Positions 25,501 to 37,868 of a DNA stretch of 64,000 nucleotides are shown in pieces (position 1 is the first letter of the stretch; each line of letters opens with the position of its first letter). The stretch is from Cymodocea nodosa (Eukaryota > Streptophyta > Magnoliopsida > Alismatales > Cymodoceaceae). A program made the position numbers and the translations under genes. The stretch spans positions 2,542,001 to 2,606,000 of the forward strand of contig JAZBRI010000009.1 in the NCBI GenBank assembly GCA_036874045.1. Reading direction: 5' to 3'. The notes under the pieces were generated by a model. It searched no databases and was not told where the DNA came from. It saw only the letters and a list, made by a program, of their open reading frames with translations.

Positions 25501-28500
25501 AGTGATGGCACTAATCATATTGTCTATAGGAAGGCATGTTTTTGGCTGCTATTATACTTATCTTTAATTTGTTGATTTTTTGGCCTAAAGCAGTCTGATA
25601 TTCCTCCAGAAATTGCATTAATATTTCCACTGAATTTCTCCAACCATTAAGAAATAAGAGGATATCATCCACATAAAGGACATGAGAAATGATCAAATTG
25701 GTGGCCCCAAAATTGTAAAGAAAGATTTGGTTGCTAGAGATCAACTTCTCTAAACCCCTATTGAGAAATTCAGCTATTATAAATAAACATGGGGATAGAG
25801 GATCACCCAGCCAAAGGCCTTAGAAGCAATAAAGAAAGGGGTAGGCGACCCTTTGATAAGAATTGCAAGAGGGTTGTTCGCAATGCAAGATCTAATCATG
25901 TTGATCCACTTGTTATCAAAGCCAAAACATCTAACTTCATAAAGAAAGGTCATTTCACCCTATCAAATGTCTTTTCCATATCGATATTTAAATGATGTCT
26001 CTCTCTCACATGCCAACATCACAACACAACAAACTCCATAATCTTCATGATTACACACAACATCAATGGCCAATGGATCTCTTCTCTCTCATGCAAGCCA
26101 CAGAAGCTTTCAATCCCACCACAGACCAATCACATGTGGCACCAAAGCTCCAGACCTGTCCAACATATCAAGTGTAATACTGTATTCCATACCTAAATCT
26201 ATGCAGTTAAAACTTGGGGAGGTTTGTACCCAAGAAATTCAAAGGAAATGAACACACTATTGAACATGAAAATACTATTTCTTGTTCCTCATGTAGAAAA
26301 GGATGTTGTTGATTTATTTTCGAAAGGATTTGGATGTAACTTCAAAAGGAAACACAATCAACTTGCATACTGCGGTAAGCAATAACACTAGAAAATCGTT
26401 CAAAAGGAGAATTGATTGTATTAGTTATTATTTCCTTGGTTTCTCACTAGTTACAATTTTTCCTTTTTCTTTGATTTCAAAGACAATATCTGACCATTGC
26501 AATACTACATAAAAAATTGTGTAATTCTGTTACCCCAAAAATATTGGTGAATATTCACCACAACTATGACCATAAGCCTTGATTATAGAGGCAACCATCT
26601 ATGTGCCTTGATATTATACACAATCTAGTTGTTTATATGCCTAGAATTGTTTTATCTAAACAAAAATGGATCACAATTTTCTTCCAAAATTCTTCCATTG
26701 ACAAATACCAGTCCTCTTCCTCCCACGTCATCCAATACTCAAAACCTTCTCAAGTGGTCACTTTCTCCCTCTTGTAGCCCCCCCAGTCATTTTTGTAGAC
26801 TTGACCAATGAGCCCATATTTTCTCAAATGAATGTTTACTTATGATGTATATAAAAAATTCCAAAAACAGAGTTTTCAATCAGTAACAAGACCTGGGCAC
26901 CAAACTCATTGCCTTGCACCTATAATGAACTTCTTGTGAACAATTTGTTATGATGACACATGTCTTTTCACATGAAAAGAGAATATAACTCAGATAATCT
27001 CTGTACAATAGGTACACATAGACATGCTAATTCATATACAACACAATGTGAGTAAGGATAGAGGGTCTTAGTTTTTAACAAAGAGTGACAACAAGAAAGA
27101 GCATGACCCATCAAATCCCTCTTATTTGGATATTTATCTGCTAATTTTAATCAGATAACAAGGAAACTTTTTATATGAATTAAAACTTGAAATGGAATAT
27201 AACGTACCCAGAAGATGGCTTCAAATCAAACAAGTTATCTGGTGAATTTGCTGATGAACCTTCTTGCTTAATGTGGGTGGAGGAAGCGGGTGTCTCCAAA
27301 CTGGAAATAGGAATGGGTGGAAGAGCCTTTACCTTTTGAGACCTAGCTTTTTCCCGGGAACCCTGACCACTAGCACTAACACTCAAATTCCTCCATTTGT
27401 CCTACATAGTTGAAAAAGTACAAAAGAAATTGAATATGGAAAAACTAGGCATAGCAACCACGGCATTTTCTTCCAACAATATGAAACATTTTAGAGGAGG
27501 GGAAAAAATAAGTAAAGGGTGCAAACAATGGACCGGTTTTCAAGCATTTCACTAGAATGTAAAAAACAGAAATCACAGTCATAACAGTGTCTGCATGTGA
27601 ATTTTTTATTTACATTTCCATAGATAAGTGCATCTATAAAAGTTGTCATTTTCTGTAGTCATGAATCCATATTTCCAGGAAATAGAACAATAGCACAACC
27701 TGAAACAAAGTTGGATAATGAAATTTTTGAATAAATATTTATTCTGGTATTCCTAGGGATTAATTATGAATAAATTCTGTCAACAGTCAACCCAGAGAAA
27801 CTATTTAGATTTTCAGATAGATAATAATTAGATAGGAGAGTGAGCCTACATAGGTTCTGAGAGACCAACCAGCGATTTAAAATTTCATCAAGGTAATTTG
27901 AGATTGTAGTGACACTCATTGATACTTCAAAACAACTTATCTGACAATTTTTAAGTATTAATGATTATATGCAATTCTACGCTTGAAATAATGAGGGAAA
28001 TATATACATAGTCGCATACGTATAAAGGACGAATGGTCATATGCTTCTTTTGGCATATTTGAACACTAAACTTTCACTTTCGAGGGTCCCCTTCTTCCGT
28101 AGCATCTATCTTGCAAAAGAGCATATCTACAGAAAGATATCCATTCATGAAAAAAATCAAAACAAGATTCTACAGTGGGAACGAGGAACCAAGTTTATAA
28201 CAAGCCAAAAAAAGAAAACGAGACATAATGCGAAGAGTATCAATAGCTAAGTCGAACGAAAATACGAAGGGGGCAAAAAAGCGAGACAATTGATGGAGAT
28301 TTGGTTTTAGTAGAAAACCTATATCGACCCTACAAAAAGGAAAAACAAAAGAATTACGGAAAGCGAAGTATACTTTTAGGTCGATGTTGGAACGGGTGGC
28401 GAGGGAATGGCTGAACTCGGGGTCCTTCTGTATGGTCCGCCATTTCCCGGTACCGTGCTTCTCCACGCCTGCACGGAGGGCCTCCTCCTCCTCCGCCGTC

Positions 28501-28523
28501 CACTTCTGCTTCGGCGCCCCCAT
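19509..28523 (-). CDS. TRB: Single-Myb-histone telomere repeat-binding protein (TRB/SMH family), 6 exons, 275 aa
   Basis: Nuclear protein that binds telomeric repeats and telo-box promoters. Exons: 28374-28523, 27208-27401, 21777-21861, 20549-20632, 19647-19929, 19509-19540; total 828 bp with consistent phase. Residues about 5-57 are an N-terminal Myb/SANT domain ([14 protein letters not shown]...) with the telobox signature LKDKWRN (49-55) formed across exons 1 and 2. Residues about 116-180 are a linker-histone H1/H5-like domain ([34 protein letters not shown]). Residues about 210-265 are an alanine/glutamate-rich coiled coil. The end [10 protein letters not shown] matches the family tail, so the terminal mini-exon of 32 bp is well supported. 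Intron 2 is 5.3 kb and holds LINE and RTE fragments; intron 4 holds a MITE. Intron 3 uses a GC donor (GAG|GCAAGT). No defect is seen. Confidence 0.93.
20087..20401. mobile_element. Tourist-like MITE (PIF/Harbinger) in intron 4 of the TRB gene
   Basis: A 315-bp sequence bounded by TAA on both sides (20084-20086 and 20402-20404). It starts GGGCCTGCTTGTTTGGTAGT; its right end read inward is GGAGCCATTTGTTTAGTG. Imperfect terminal inverted repeats, the 3-bp TAA duplication, the GGGCCTG..TTTGG start and the lack of coding all fit a Tourist-type MITE. Confidence 0.75.
22690..22915 (+). mobile_element. Possible tRNA-headed SINE in TRB intron 2
   Basis: TGGCTACAGAG (like a pol III A box) is followed about 30 bases later by AGGATTGAGTCCCA (like a B box GGTTCGANTCC). 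The segment ends near CTTTAACTAAAAAATAGG. No target duplication was found, so this is weak. Confidence 0.25.
23880..24540 (+). mobile_element. RTE-clade LINE fragment in TRB intron 2
   Basis: In broken frames I read [29 protein letters not shown] and, near the end, [11 protein letters not shown], the C-terminal block of plant RTE elements ([12 protein letters not shown] ... DAWRKRIHVADP). A ~45-bp tandem duplication (TTTGACTATACATAAAAATACATGG, twice) lies at 24,430-24,505. Heavily decayed; it lies antisense to the host gene. Confidence 0.7.
24600..26000 (-). mobile_element. L1-type LINE fragment (reverse transcriptase and C-terminal zinc-finger region) in TRB intron 2
   Basis: On the minus strand the broken frames read [18 protein letters not shown], then [15 protein letters not shown] (YVDD palm motif; 25511-25744), [10 protein letters not shown], and further on [33 protein letters not shown] and [15 protein letters not shown] (25030-25311), which is the usual plant L1 C-terminal region. 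The 5' half (endonuclease) is absent, as expected of a 5'-truncated copy. Orientation is the same as the host gene. The lower edge is approximate. Confidence 0.82.
26001..27207 (-). other. TRB intron 2, proximal part
   Basis: AT-rich intronic sequence with no recognised element. Short open frames at 26,303-26,512 and 26,629-26,811 carry no motif. Confidence 0.5.
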
Positions 28524-28764
28524 CTCGCGCCCCTCTCTTGCTCCGACGACAGGTGCCGCTGCTATTTTGGTCCCACCGTTCCGTCGGCTTCGGCGTGGAG
28601 ATCCGAGTACACGATCCGTTTAGTTATCTGGACTTTTTTGAGATACCGCTTTTGGACCTGGAAAAGCCCAAGGTCCTCTTTTGGAAAATAAATCTAATTT
28701 TCGAATTATCTTGTCTAATAACACATTTAATAATCTAAAATTTAAAATCTTTTACACCGATGGC

Positions 28765-28770
<6 letters not shown>
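28524..28770 (-). promoter_or_regulatory. Promoter and 5' UTR region of the TRB gene
   Basis: GC-rich immediately upstream of the start codon (28524-28640), then AT-rich. A (GA)17 tract on the coding strand lies about 250 bp upstream. The overlapping open frames on the plus strand at 28,384-28,738 are shadows of this GC-rich block. Confidence 0.45.

Positions 28771-28804
<34 letters not shown>
28771..28804 (+). repeat. (CT)17 microsatellite
   Basis: 34 uninterrupted bases of CT. On the coding strand of the TRB gene this is a (GA)n tract about 250 bp upstream of its start, the kind of site bound by plant BPC/GAGA-binding factors; whether it acts so here is unknown. Confidence 0.95.
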
Positions 28805-28807
<3 letters not shown>

Positions 28808-28899
28808 GCTTTTCCGTTTTAAAATATTTTCGTGAATCACGTAACATTATATTAATTAATGGGCATATACCATCATCTCCAAGTTAATAAACTTTAAAT

Positions 28900-30245
28900 C
28901 TTGATCATTAATTTGAAACACATGGATTGTAAGATTTGAAAATGTGAGAAAATTATCATAAATCTCAAACAAACATTAATTGTTGTTTGTGTTTGAATTA
29001 ACAACAATGAAAAAGTCAAAAATTTAAGATGAAATTAACATATATTACAAAAATTGATGTACAATAGAGCATTAGATAATTTTATTTGGAATTTAAAACT
29101 CTCTAGAGCAGAAATGACATACCCATTTAGTTGCTCTAGTCATCGCGTCTTGCATTCTAGGATTCCAAATCTTATACAAGTGTACTAACACAGATTGTCC
29201 AGTGACCCCTTCAACGTCTCTCAAGCTCCAATCTCTTTTGCAACTCTCCGAAGAAGGCCTTCATTCTCTCATGGTAGAGTTTCAATGTTACGTGCATTGT
29301 GTTTCGAGAGCATAAAACGGAGTACGAACAAGATATGTTGTAAGTAAGTTTTGTGTTCGACTGCTTGTGGTGAGAGAGAGCTCTTTAGATTGTAAAGACG
29401 TTTATTTGGTGGATTTGCCAAGGTAGAGTCTTGACCTGCAACACTAGGATAGTGTAGCACTCAAGTCAAAAAGATTTAAAGAGTAGACGTAACCATGGAG
29501 TTTAAGATGAACTACTATAAATACATCATATTTCGTTTTATTCATCCAAGTTTTCTATGCATAATATAATTTGATAACAACGTTAGTATAATGTTGTTAT
29601 TACATTCCTTTGAGCTTCTCCTGTGTGTTGAACTCGGTAAATGATAAAACGATCCGTGAACATCCAACGAAAGGCAATGGCTTCACTTGCTGGAGGAGCT
29701 TAAATATTTCTAAAGAAGAGTCTAAACTATTTAATACATCAAAATATATGATACTCATAAGGAAGGGCTTAAAGTAGTTGATATATCAAACATATACACG
29801 CTTCCCTAACGAACATGTTTCAAAATCAGAGCTGCTCTCTCTCTTTAAGCATGTTCCAAAATAGAGTATTTCCCTTCGTGAGTGTGTCTTAAATTTAATT
29901 GCTCCCTTCGTAAGCATATTTTGAATGTGGTGTGCTCTATGATATGAACTTAGATTTTTATGTATCAGTTTTTTTATTTATTAATGCAAGCATAAATATT
30001 TATTATGTTAGATTCATTTCTTTCTTTACATATGACAGAAGTTCTTCATGGTAATTAATGAACTCGTTCAAGAGAGGTTTGGAAAGAATAGACACGTAAA
30101 AAAATGAATGAATTTTAAAAAGTGTGATTTACTACTTTTATAAATAAATAAAGATGCATCTGACAAGCTTGAATTCAAACCAAAATTAAGTAAAAAAATT
30201 ATTAAATTTATCGTACTAGAATCTCAAAGCTTGCTTAAGACTGTA
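28900..30245. other. Intergenic, no gene recognised
   Basis: AT-rich DNA. The motif-free open frame at 29,269-29,460 and an ACTATAAATA box near 29,512 are the only points noted. Part of it may belong to the Copia remnant that follows. Confidence 0.4.
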
Positions 30246-30249
30246 AAGA

Positions 30250-30545
30250 ATTTTATTCTTACTTACAACCTCATTGTGAATCACATCTTCAAAACCTAAA
30301 GATTGCTTTGGTTTATCAAAGCCATAATGTAGAAACACATTATTCACGTAGAGTTGATATTTTCCACTTGTTAACAATAGTAATATACAATACCATTCTA
30401 ATTATTGGTTTGACCATAGGAGAAAAATTATCAAAAATAATCAATTCCTTTGACTTGTCTATATCCATTGACAACTAGGCTAGCCTTCAAACTTCCATCA
30501 ACATATAATCTACGCATAACATACATCTACTTCCGAGGGTACTTG
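30250..30545 (-). mobile_element. Copia reverse transcriptase fragment (fossil)
   Basis: The minus strand reads VNGYRQVKGIDYF, NFSPMVKPIIRMVLYI and NKWKIS, the start of the Copia reverse-transcriptase domain (family pattern: VAKGYxQxxGIDYxETFSPVVK). It is short and broken, with no LTR assigned. Ends are approximate. Confidence 0.7.
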
Positions 30546-30829
30546 TATATGAAACGGTGACGAGAGTTGAATGCCATGAAGCTGATTGCGTTTATCTTCG
30601 TGATTGACAATTATTTGTCTTTAAAAATAGCATTTTCTCGTATGAAGGAGTCTTTAGGGTTTCGCACATTTGATTTCTTGCTAAAAATATTTAAAAGAAT
30701 AGTCAAACAATATATATCTTGAGCAAGTACCTCCTCAAGAATTTGATGTTACGAATAATCTATTTTTGTACGTTTAACATCTCTAGAATTTTTTTTACAA
30801 TTTATGTATAAACTAAGTAAAACCTTCGT

Positions 30830-31330
30830 TACAGGAAAGTTAGATTATAGTAACAGATGAAATCTACCACTATTGCTCATAAATTCGTCACTACAGGGAA
30901 GTCAGCATCTAGCACTAAAATTACTGTCATAATAGACATATAATAACGAATGTTAAAAATCTGTTACTACATATCATCTATTATCACAGATGACATCTAT
31001 CACTCTATCCATCACAAAAAAATAGATATAGTGACAAATTAGATCTGTCACTATATAGATAAAGTCTGTTAAAATATATATCTATATAGTGACAGCTCTA
31101 ATTTGTCACTATATAGATAAAGTCTATCACTATCTGTCACATATATCTAGATAAAATCTGCCACTAAATACTTATAATGACTGATGTATTCGTCACTATA
31201 AGTATATTTCATCTGTTACTAAAAATACTTATAACATCACTGTAAGTAAAAACATCTATCACTTAAATTTACCTATAGTAACAAATATATTCATCACTAT
31301 AGGTATGATACATCTGTCACGACAGGTATA
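30830..31330. repeat. CACTA-like subterminal repeat array
   Basis: Many direct and inverted copies of short units such as TAGTGACA, ATCTGTCACTA and TTCGTCACTATA. CACTACAGGGAAGTCAGC near 30,890 looks like the terminus of a CACTA (En/Spm) transposon. No matching opposite end or transposase was seen, so it is a fragment or a non-autonomous end. Confidence 0.5.
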
Positions 31331-33590
31331 ATAAATTTATAAAAAAATAATGATAATTCATATTTATATCTGTATTTAATATTAATAAATATTTTTAAAC
31401 ATTAATATAAATTATTGATGTTAAAAAAATTAATTTCAACACCCTTCAAATCTCGATGCTCATTAAATTATATTGTTTAAATCAAAAATTTTACATGTAA
31501 AATATTCTTATATTGATACAAGCAAAATATTTCAAAAAATTTTATAAGTAAATTTTTTAGATGTAAAATATTAAGACATTCTTTTATTTTAACTTCAAAA
31601 AAATTTTGAATAAATCCTTCTTCAATTAATCATCATTCATAATTATTTTTGTGAAACTTCAACCTATAAGAATAAGAAATGAAAATTATAATTAGAAAGA
31701 ATAAAATTATGCATTAAAAGGAAAAATATTATAAAATTTTTAAATATTAAGCATAAGTACATTAAAATGGAAAATTAAATAAATAACATAAACACTTAGC
31801 AAAGAATGAACCCAAACAACATTAATTTAGATTGCATTTCTAATTTTTACATCCTAAATATGATAAAAAAAATCTCACATCACTAACCATATGAAAGAAA
31901 AATATCAAAATAAAATTTTAATGATGACTAAAAAAACAATAATGTGTAGACATTCTAGCAAGTTGAGATAAGTGTTTAATTCATAGACAATTTATAAAAA
32001 ACCAATCTCATGTTAATCAAAATTTTCATGATCATCACAATGATATATGAGAAATTATATTCATTCTTCAAAGGATAAATATTTGTCCATTTACAAAGAA
32101 AAATTAATTGATAAGAACAAAAGAAATACTATAAAACAAATTTATTACACACCAACTTGAGTAGAGTAGTAGATGTTGACACCCCACTTTCCAACCCTAC
32201 AAATTGTATCACATTTGACTTGGGGAAGCTTATATTCACTATTTTTGGTTGGATGGAAAACCACCCGACATTTCTCTTTTTTTGAGTGGAAAATCATTTA
32301 GCAATGCTCCTCTTGTTAGATGGAAGACCACCTGACATTTCTTCGAACAATAGTCAAATTGATTTTTTTCTTGTGTAAAGATCCGATATGCTCTTCCGTT
32401 GTATTTACATAAGCCTAATAGACCTCATGGTATTTATGTAAGCCTATCATCTCTCCTTTGTCATGTTTACGTAACATCAATGGACCACTTTATTGTGTTT
32501 GCATAAACTTGCTAGACTATTCAATGATTTTCTTCTACTCTATCAACTAGACTCTCAAACCACATAGGTTACTATCTCATCAACTTAAGGGTATTTTTTT
32601 TAAGTAGTAAGTAATTTCATGAATAATTTTTAATTTTAGTAACTTAGTTCGTTAAATTGACTGTAAGTACATAATATTTATTGTATAAATGTGCAAGTAT
32701 AAGTCAAACCTATAGGAAACTATCGAAATCAATTTGACTTTTTAAATTTTCATAGCTAGGGTTTAATATATATTCATAATATGCTCACTCTGTTGTTTTA
32801 CAGTTAACTCAATGAACTTAATTCATAGAGTTATGCTTAACTCAATAAATTTCATTTGTAGAGTTATGGTTAACTCAACGAGCTCTCTCATAACTTACAA
32901 TTAATATTGTTGCTTGCATAAAAACACAACCATCCATTAGGTGGTTCTATACATTACAAATAATATTAGTTAAGCTTTCGAATGCTATTTTATATTACAT
33001 TCATCATTGATCAATTCTAGCATTCAATACTCCAAACAATAGATTTTGTCAATCAAGATTTCAAAGATTTATATAACTTGGTTTAAACACTCAGTAATAC
33101 TATTTTCTATAACTGAAATAAAATAAACACAAAATATTCAACAATACTAACTATACATACACAAATGATACAACATAGATTTGATAAATATAAAAATAAA
33201 TAATGATTTTTGTTTTATTCCTTAAGATGAGCGAGCAATGAAAGGTAAAATTCTCTATTAATAGTAAGAAACTTCTGTCATTACATATGACATGATTATA
33301 CTATTAAAAACTTAACCACATATTGTCAAGTGCTCCTCTCCCTATTAGATTGCGAACCTAAACTTTTGTGGAGTTAGTGTAATAGAACGAACTTATTTCA
33401 TTGGCTTAACTATAACTCAACAAGGTCAGTCTATTAAGCTTAACTCAAGGGACTTGCATAAATAATAATATATGTATTACGTGCAATAAAGAAATAACTT
33501 GTAAGTTTATAATGTTAACCTAATGCGTTACCTTAGTATTTAATTAAGCAACTTAACACATGTAGTTATGTTTGTTCGGACTTGATGGCT
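31331..33590. other. AT-rich unassigned sequence with LTR-like phrases
   Basis: No coding domain. 32,800-32,890 and 33,400-33,450 repeat GTTAACTCAA(C/T)GA and AGAGTTATG, phrases that also recur in the LTRs at 44.5-48.3 and 61.2-63.4 kb. A decayed LTR is likely, but its limits cannot be set. Confidence 0.35.
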
Positions 33591-33594
33591 TACT

Positions 33595-34943
33595 AGAGGG
33601 AGAGTGAATGGTAATATTTTGTTTCTTAACACTGAATTACTAATTGATAATGAAAATTAGCAAGCATACAATAATAAATAATGTACACAGGGATTTTAGG
33701 TGATTCACCACTAACACCTAGTCCACCCTCAAGGGATACTTGGGCTTCACTAATCTTTCAAGATTTACAAACACTTGCTTTAAGGTCAAAGCAAGAACCA
33801 ACCAAACGAGTTGAGCTTTCTAGTCGTAGCTCCAACCAACCTATCTTTGAAGTTTTTAATTGGTGTACTTCAGTAAACCACTTGTTTGAAGAAATCAGAG
33901 TTTATTGCATGGAGAGCTTCTAAATTTGAGTTTGCATTTGCTGAAGATGTGATCTTGAAGACTTTCTACTATATGCGTTGAGCTTGGTGTATAGATTCGT
34001 ATGTGCAAAAAGCTATCTGACTCTGTTGTCTATTGCTTGTATATGTAATGTTATGTATAACAATCATATTCACTTTTAACGGATGTATTTCGCTGTACTT
34101 ACTAAATTTGCAAAACCAAATATGGTAAGTTACTATTTAGGAAGGTGTTTCAAGATACCCTTCCGATTTCCTTTGACTTTTAGAGAGTTATCTGTGTAAC
34201 ACTCCGAAGAATGCTCATAACTTACCGATAATCCACTTAAATCCTTTTGCCATGTGAGATTTTAAGTCGTACACGTGAGGTGTCATAAGTTCAAATACTT
34301 GTAACTGTAACTCACTGAAATATTTTTGACTATCAGATAGTTAGCTACAATAACTCTCTGATTTTCTTCTTCTAAGCTTCCGACTGCTTTCTTATTTCTG
34401 CACGTGTAAAATAGGATGACTTAAGTTTCAAATAGTTAAGTTTGTAACTTTCCAAACCTTCTAGTTTTTTCGGATAATTAGCTTTCTAATTCTCCGAAAA
34501 GTCCTTTTAAGCTTTTGTTCTAGATTTATACATGTGGGAAATTCAATAACTTAAGTTTTAGATAGTTAGCCTTCCTAACTTTCCAATTTTCCTTGAGCTT
34601 CTGAATAGTTAGCGCCTTAACTCTTCGATCATTCAACCAACTATCTTTAAAACTCTCTGAAGGCCTTATATTTTCGGATAGTTAATTTTTTAATCGTCTG
34701 ATGGTGATTCTGCTATTTAAAGCTAACTCATCGGATACTTAACTCTGGTAACTTACCAAAATTCTGTCTCTTTCGAATAGTTAAGCTTGATAACCTTCCG
34801 ATTTCTTTTTTATCACTTGTAGCAAATTTTGAACTATCTATATCGACTTTTGCTCTTTTGCTGAATTGATATATTTGAGAAATACAATTTGATTCCTCAC
34901 ATTGATTTTTGCAATATCAAAATCTAGAGGTCCTTTCAATCTC
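33595..34943 (-). mobile_element. Probable 3' LTR of the Sirevirus-like Copia element
   Basis: On the minus strand, AAAAAGGGAGAGAT is followed by TGAAAGGACCTCTAG (about 34,943), a polypurine tract and LTR start. The far side carries GGTGATTCACCACTAAC / CCACCCTCAAGGG and CTAGAGGGAGAGTGAAT, which resemble the R-U5 part of plant Copia LTRs. In between, spaced ~130 bp apart, are CATGTG/CACGTG motifs (34251, 34272, 34401, 34531) with many TCGGATAG / TCTCCGAAA phrases. The partner LTR on the right side has not been matched base by base. Confidence 0.5.
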
Positions 34944-37424
34944 TCCCTTTTTGATAATGGCAAAAACCATACAATATATTACATGTATTTCTCTCTCTAT
35001 ATATCTATACAGATAATCACACAAAGAAAAAATAGGATACAGAGTTTGAAATTAAAATGCTCCTATTTTTTTGAGTTTACTCCCCCTACTTTACTCGAGC
35101 CTATTGAAATGATATTGTGTTTTTCTCCCCCTATTTTGCCACTTGTCAAAAGGAGTGACTATTATGTAATTAGCTTTGTAGAGCAATTATATCTAGATAG
35201 TTTGTAACTATCCTGAAATTTAGCTAAGTTGCTACAAAAAGATGTTAGTAGGATAAGCTCTTAGTTGTGAGCTTGGAGAGTAGAGAAGTATTGAATTATA
35301 AATCACACAAAGAACAAATCTCTAAGTTTCGTCTAATATGATTAAATGCAGATTCAGAAAAGGGTTTGGTGAAAATATCTGCTAGTTGTTCTTTAATAGA
35401 GACATATTCTAAAGAGATATGACCTTTTTTAACATGGTCTCTTAGAAAGTGGTGTCTAATCTCAATATGTTTTGCTCTAGAGTGTAGGATTGTATTTTTA
35501 GAGAGATTTATAGCACTACTACTGTCACAGTAAATAATTGTATTCTGAAAGTTAAGTTTATAATCTGCCAATGTTTGTTGCATCCATAGAATCTGTGCAC
35601 AGCATAAACCTACTGCCATGTATTCAGCTTTAATTGTAGAGAGTGCTATAGAGTTTTGTTTCCTATTGAACCATGAAACAAGAGAGTAACCAAGTAGTTG
35701 ACATATACCACTGGTGCTTTTTCTATTTGATTTGCATCCTACATAATCTGCATCATTATAACCTGCTAATATTAGATGATTTTGTGAAGAATAAAATAAG
35801 CCAAAGTCTTTTGTACCTTGTAAATATTTAAAGATACATTTGACTGCTTTTAAATATGATGCTTTTGGAGAGGCTTGATATCTTGCACAAGCACATACAC
35901 TGAACATTATGTTTGGACTACTAGCTATTAAATACAGAAGTGATCCAATCGTGCCTTTGTATTTCTTTTAATCTACAAAAGTGCTAGAGATATCTTTATC
36001 AAGCATATCATTTGAGTTCATAGGTGTATTTGCTTCTTTGGATTTTTCCATACCAAACTTTAAGAGAATCTCTTTGCAGAATTTTTCTTGATTCAGAAAA
36101 ATATCATGCTGTAATTGATGAATTTGTAATCCTAGAAAGAATTTTAATTCTCCCATAAGACTCATTTCAAATTCATTCTTCATTAAAATCTGAAAGTCAT
36201 GACATAGTTTCTCATTTGTGGCACCAAAAATAATATCATCAACATAAATCTGAATGATCAACATATGAGAATTTTTTGACTTAATAAAAAGAGTGTTATC
36301 TGTAGTTCCTATGTTAAACTGATTTTCAAGAAGGAAATCTTTCAATTTATCATACCATGCACGTGGTGCTTGCTTCAGACCATAAAGAGCTTTATTCAAT
36401 TTATATACATGGTTTAGTCTTTCTTCATCTTCAAAACTTGGTGGTTGTTCTACATATACTTCCTCTTGCAAAATGTCATTAAGAAAAACACTTTTAACAT
36501 CCATTTGATAGAGCTTTATTTTCATATTGCTTGCAAAGGCAAGCAACATTTCTAATTGCTTCAAGTCTTGCAACAAGTGCAAAAGTTTCTTCATAATCAA
36601 TTCCTTCCTACTAGTTGTATCCTTGAGCAACAAGTTTAGCTTTTTTTTTGATAATATTACCATTATTATCTAATTTATTCTTAAACACCCATCTAGTTCC
36701 AATAATTGATTTTTCAATGGGCATTTCAATTAAATTCTAGACTTCACTTTTCTTAAACTAATTCAGTTCCTCTTGCATGGCCATAATCCAGTATTCATCA
36801 TTGCAAGCTTTTTTAACTATTGTAGGTTCAAGTTCAGATACAAATGCACAATAATTATAAATATTCTGAATTTTGCTTCTTGTTTAAACACCTTGATTTA
36901 TATTCCCAATAATTTGTGCAATAAGATGTCTAGACTTTGTCTTCCATGCTTTTCTATCATAGTAAGTGCAGACAGTGTTGTATTATCCTTTTTTTGTTGA
37001 ATTTTCTGATTTCCTGATTCACTTTCACTATCTATTTTCAACTACTTTAGTTTTCCTACTAAGTCTTCGTCAAATGATACATTTATTGATTCTTCTACTC
37101 TTCTATCATATTCAAAATAGACCTTGTAAGCTTTACTTCTCGAAGAGTATCCAACTAGTAGAGCAAGATCAGACTTTGCATCAAATTTGTCCTTTTAGGG
37201 GGGGTTTGTGCCTACTCGGATTTTTAAGAAAGGAAAGAAATGAAGGTAAAGAAAGTATGTAAGTAGTTTGTGCATATTTGGAAACTTGGGAAAGTTTGTT
37301 AACTTTCCCAAATATAAAAGGAAAAATTTTCCCTGATTTCGGAGACTCTCCCCTCTAAAATCAAGGAATCCCCGACCGCCCAAATGCCTTGATTTCGTTT
37401 GCTTGAAGCTCACTAAGTGCGTGA

Positions 37425-37868
37425 TTCCCGTCGACCGTTCGAAGCTTGCCGACCGCTCGAAGCTCGTCGACCGCTTGAAGCTCGCCGACTACTCAAAAGC
37501 TCCTAGATCGTTCAAAGCTCGCGGACCACTCGAAGCTTGCCGACTGCTCAAAAGCTCACCGACCGCTCAAAGCTTGCCGACCGCTCAAAAGCTCGCTGAC
37601 TGCTCAAAGATCGTCGACTGCTCGAAAGCTCGCCGACTGCTTGAAAGCTCATCGACTGCTCAAAGCTCACCGACCGCTTGAAGCTCACCAATCGCTCGAA
37701 GCTCGCCGACTACTCAAAAGCTCACCGACCGCTTGAAGCTCATCGACCGCTTGAAAGCTCACCGACCTCTTGAAGCTCGCCGAACTACTTGAAGCTCGTT
37801 GACCACTCCAAGCTCGCCGACTGCTCCAAGCTCGTCGATTGCTCGAAGCTCACCGACCGCTCAAAGGT
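37425..37868 (+). repeat. GC-rich minisatellite in the Harbinger 5' region
   Basis: More than 20 degenerate tandem units of about 18-20 bp built on CCGACCGCTCAAAGCTCG, with CTCGAAGCT, CTTGAAGCT and CTCAAAAGCT variants. The frame through it gives a loose DRSKLA hexapeptide series, but units vary in length and frame is not kept, so I do not call it coding. It sits just after the TATA box and ends near AAAG|GTAATA, a possible donor, so it may be a repetitive 5' UTR exon. Confidence 0.85.

Noticed and set aside
28384-28738. Three overlapping plus-strand frames
   Set aside because: They are shadows of exon 1 and the GC-rich 5' region of the minus-strand TRB gene.
30830-31330. CRISPR-like regular repeats
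   Set aside because: Units are short, inverted as well as direct, and unevenly spaced; the context is a plant transposon end. No CRISPR array is present.
37403-37681. 92-codon frame with a DRSKLA-like hexapeptide series
   Set aside because: It runs through a minisatellite whose unit length is not a steady multiple of three, so the pattern drifts out of frame; repeat DNA explains it.
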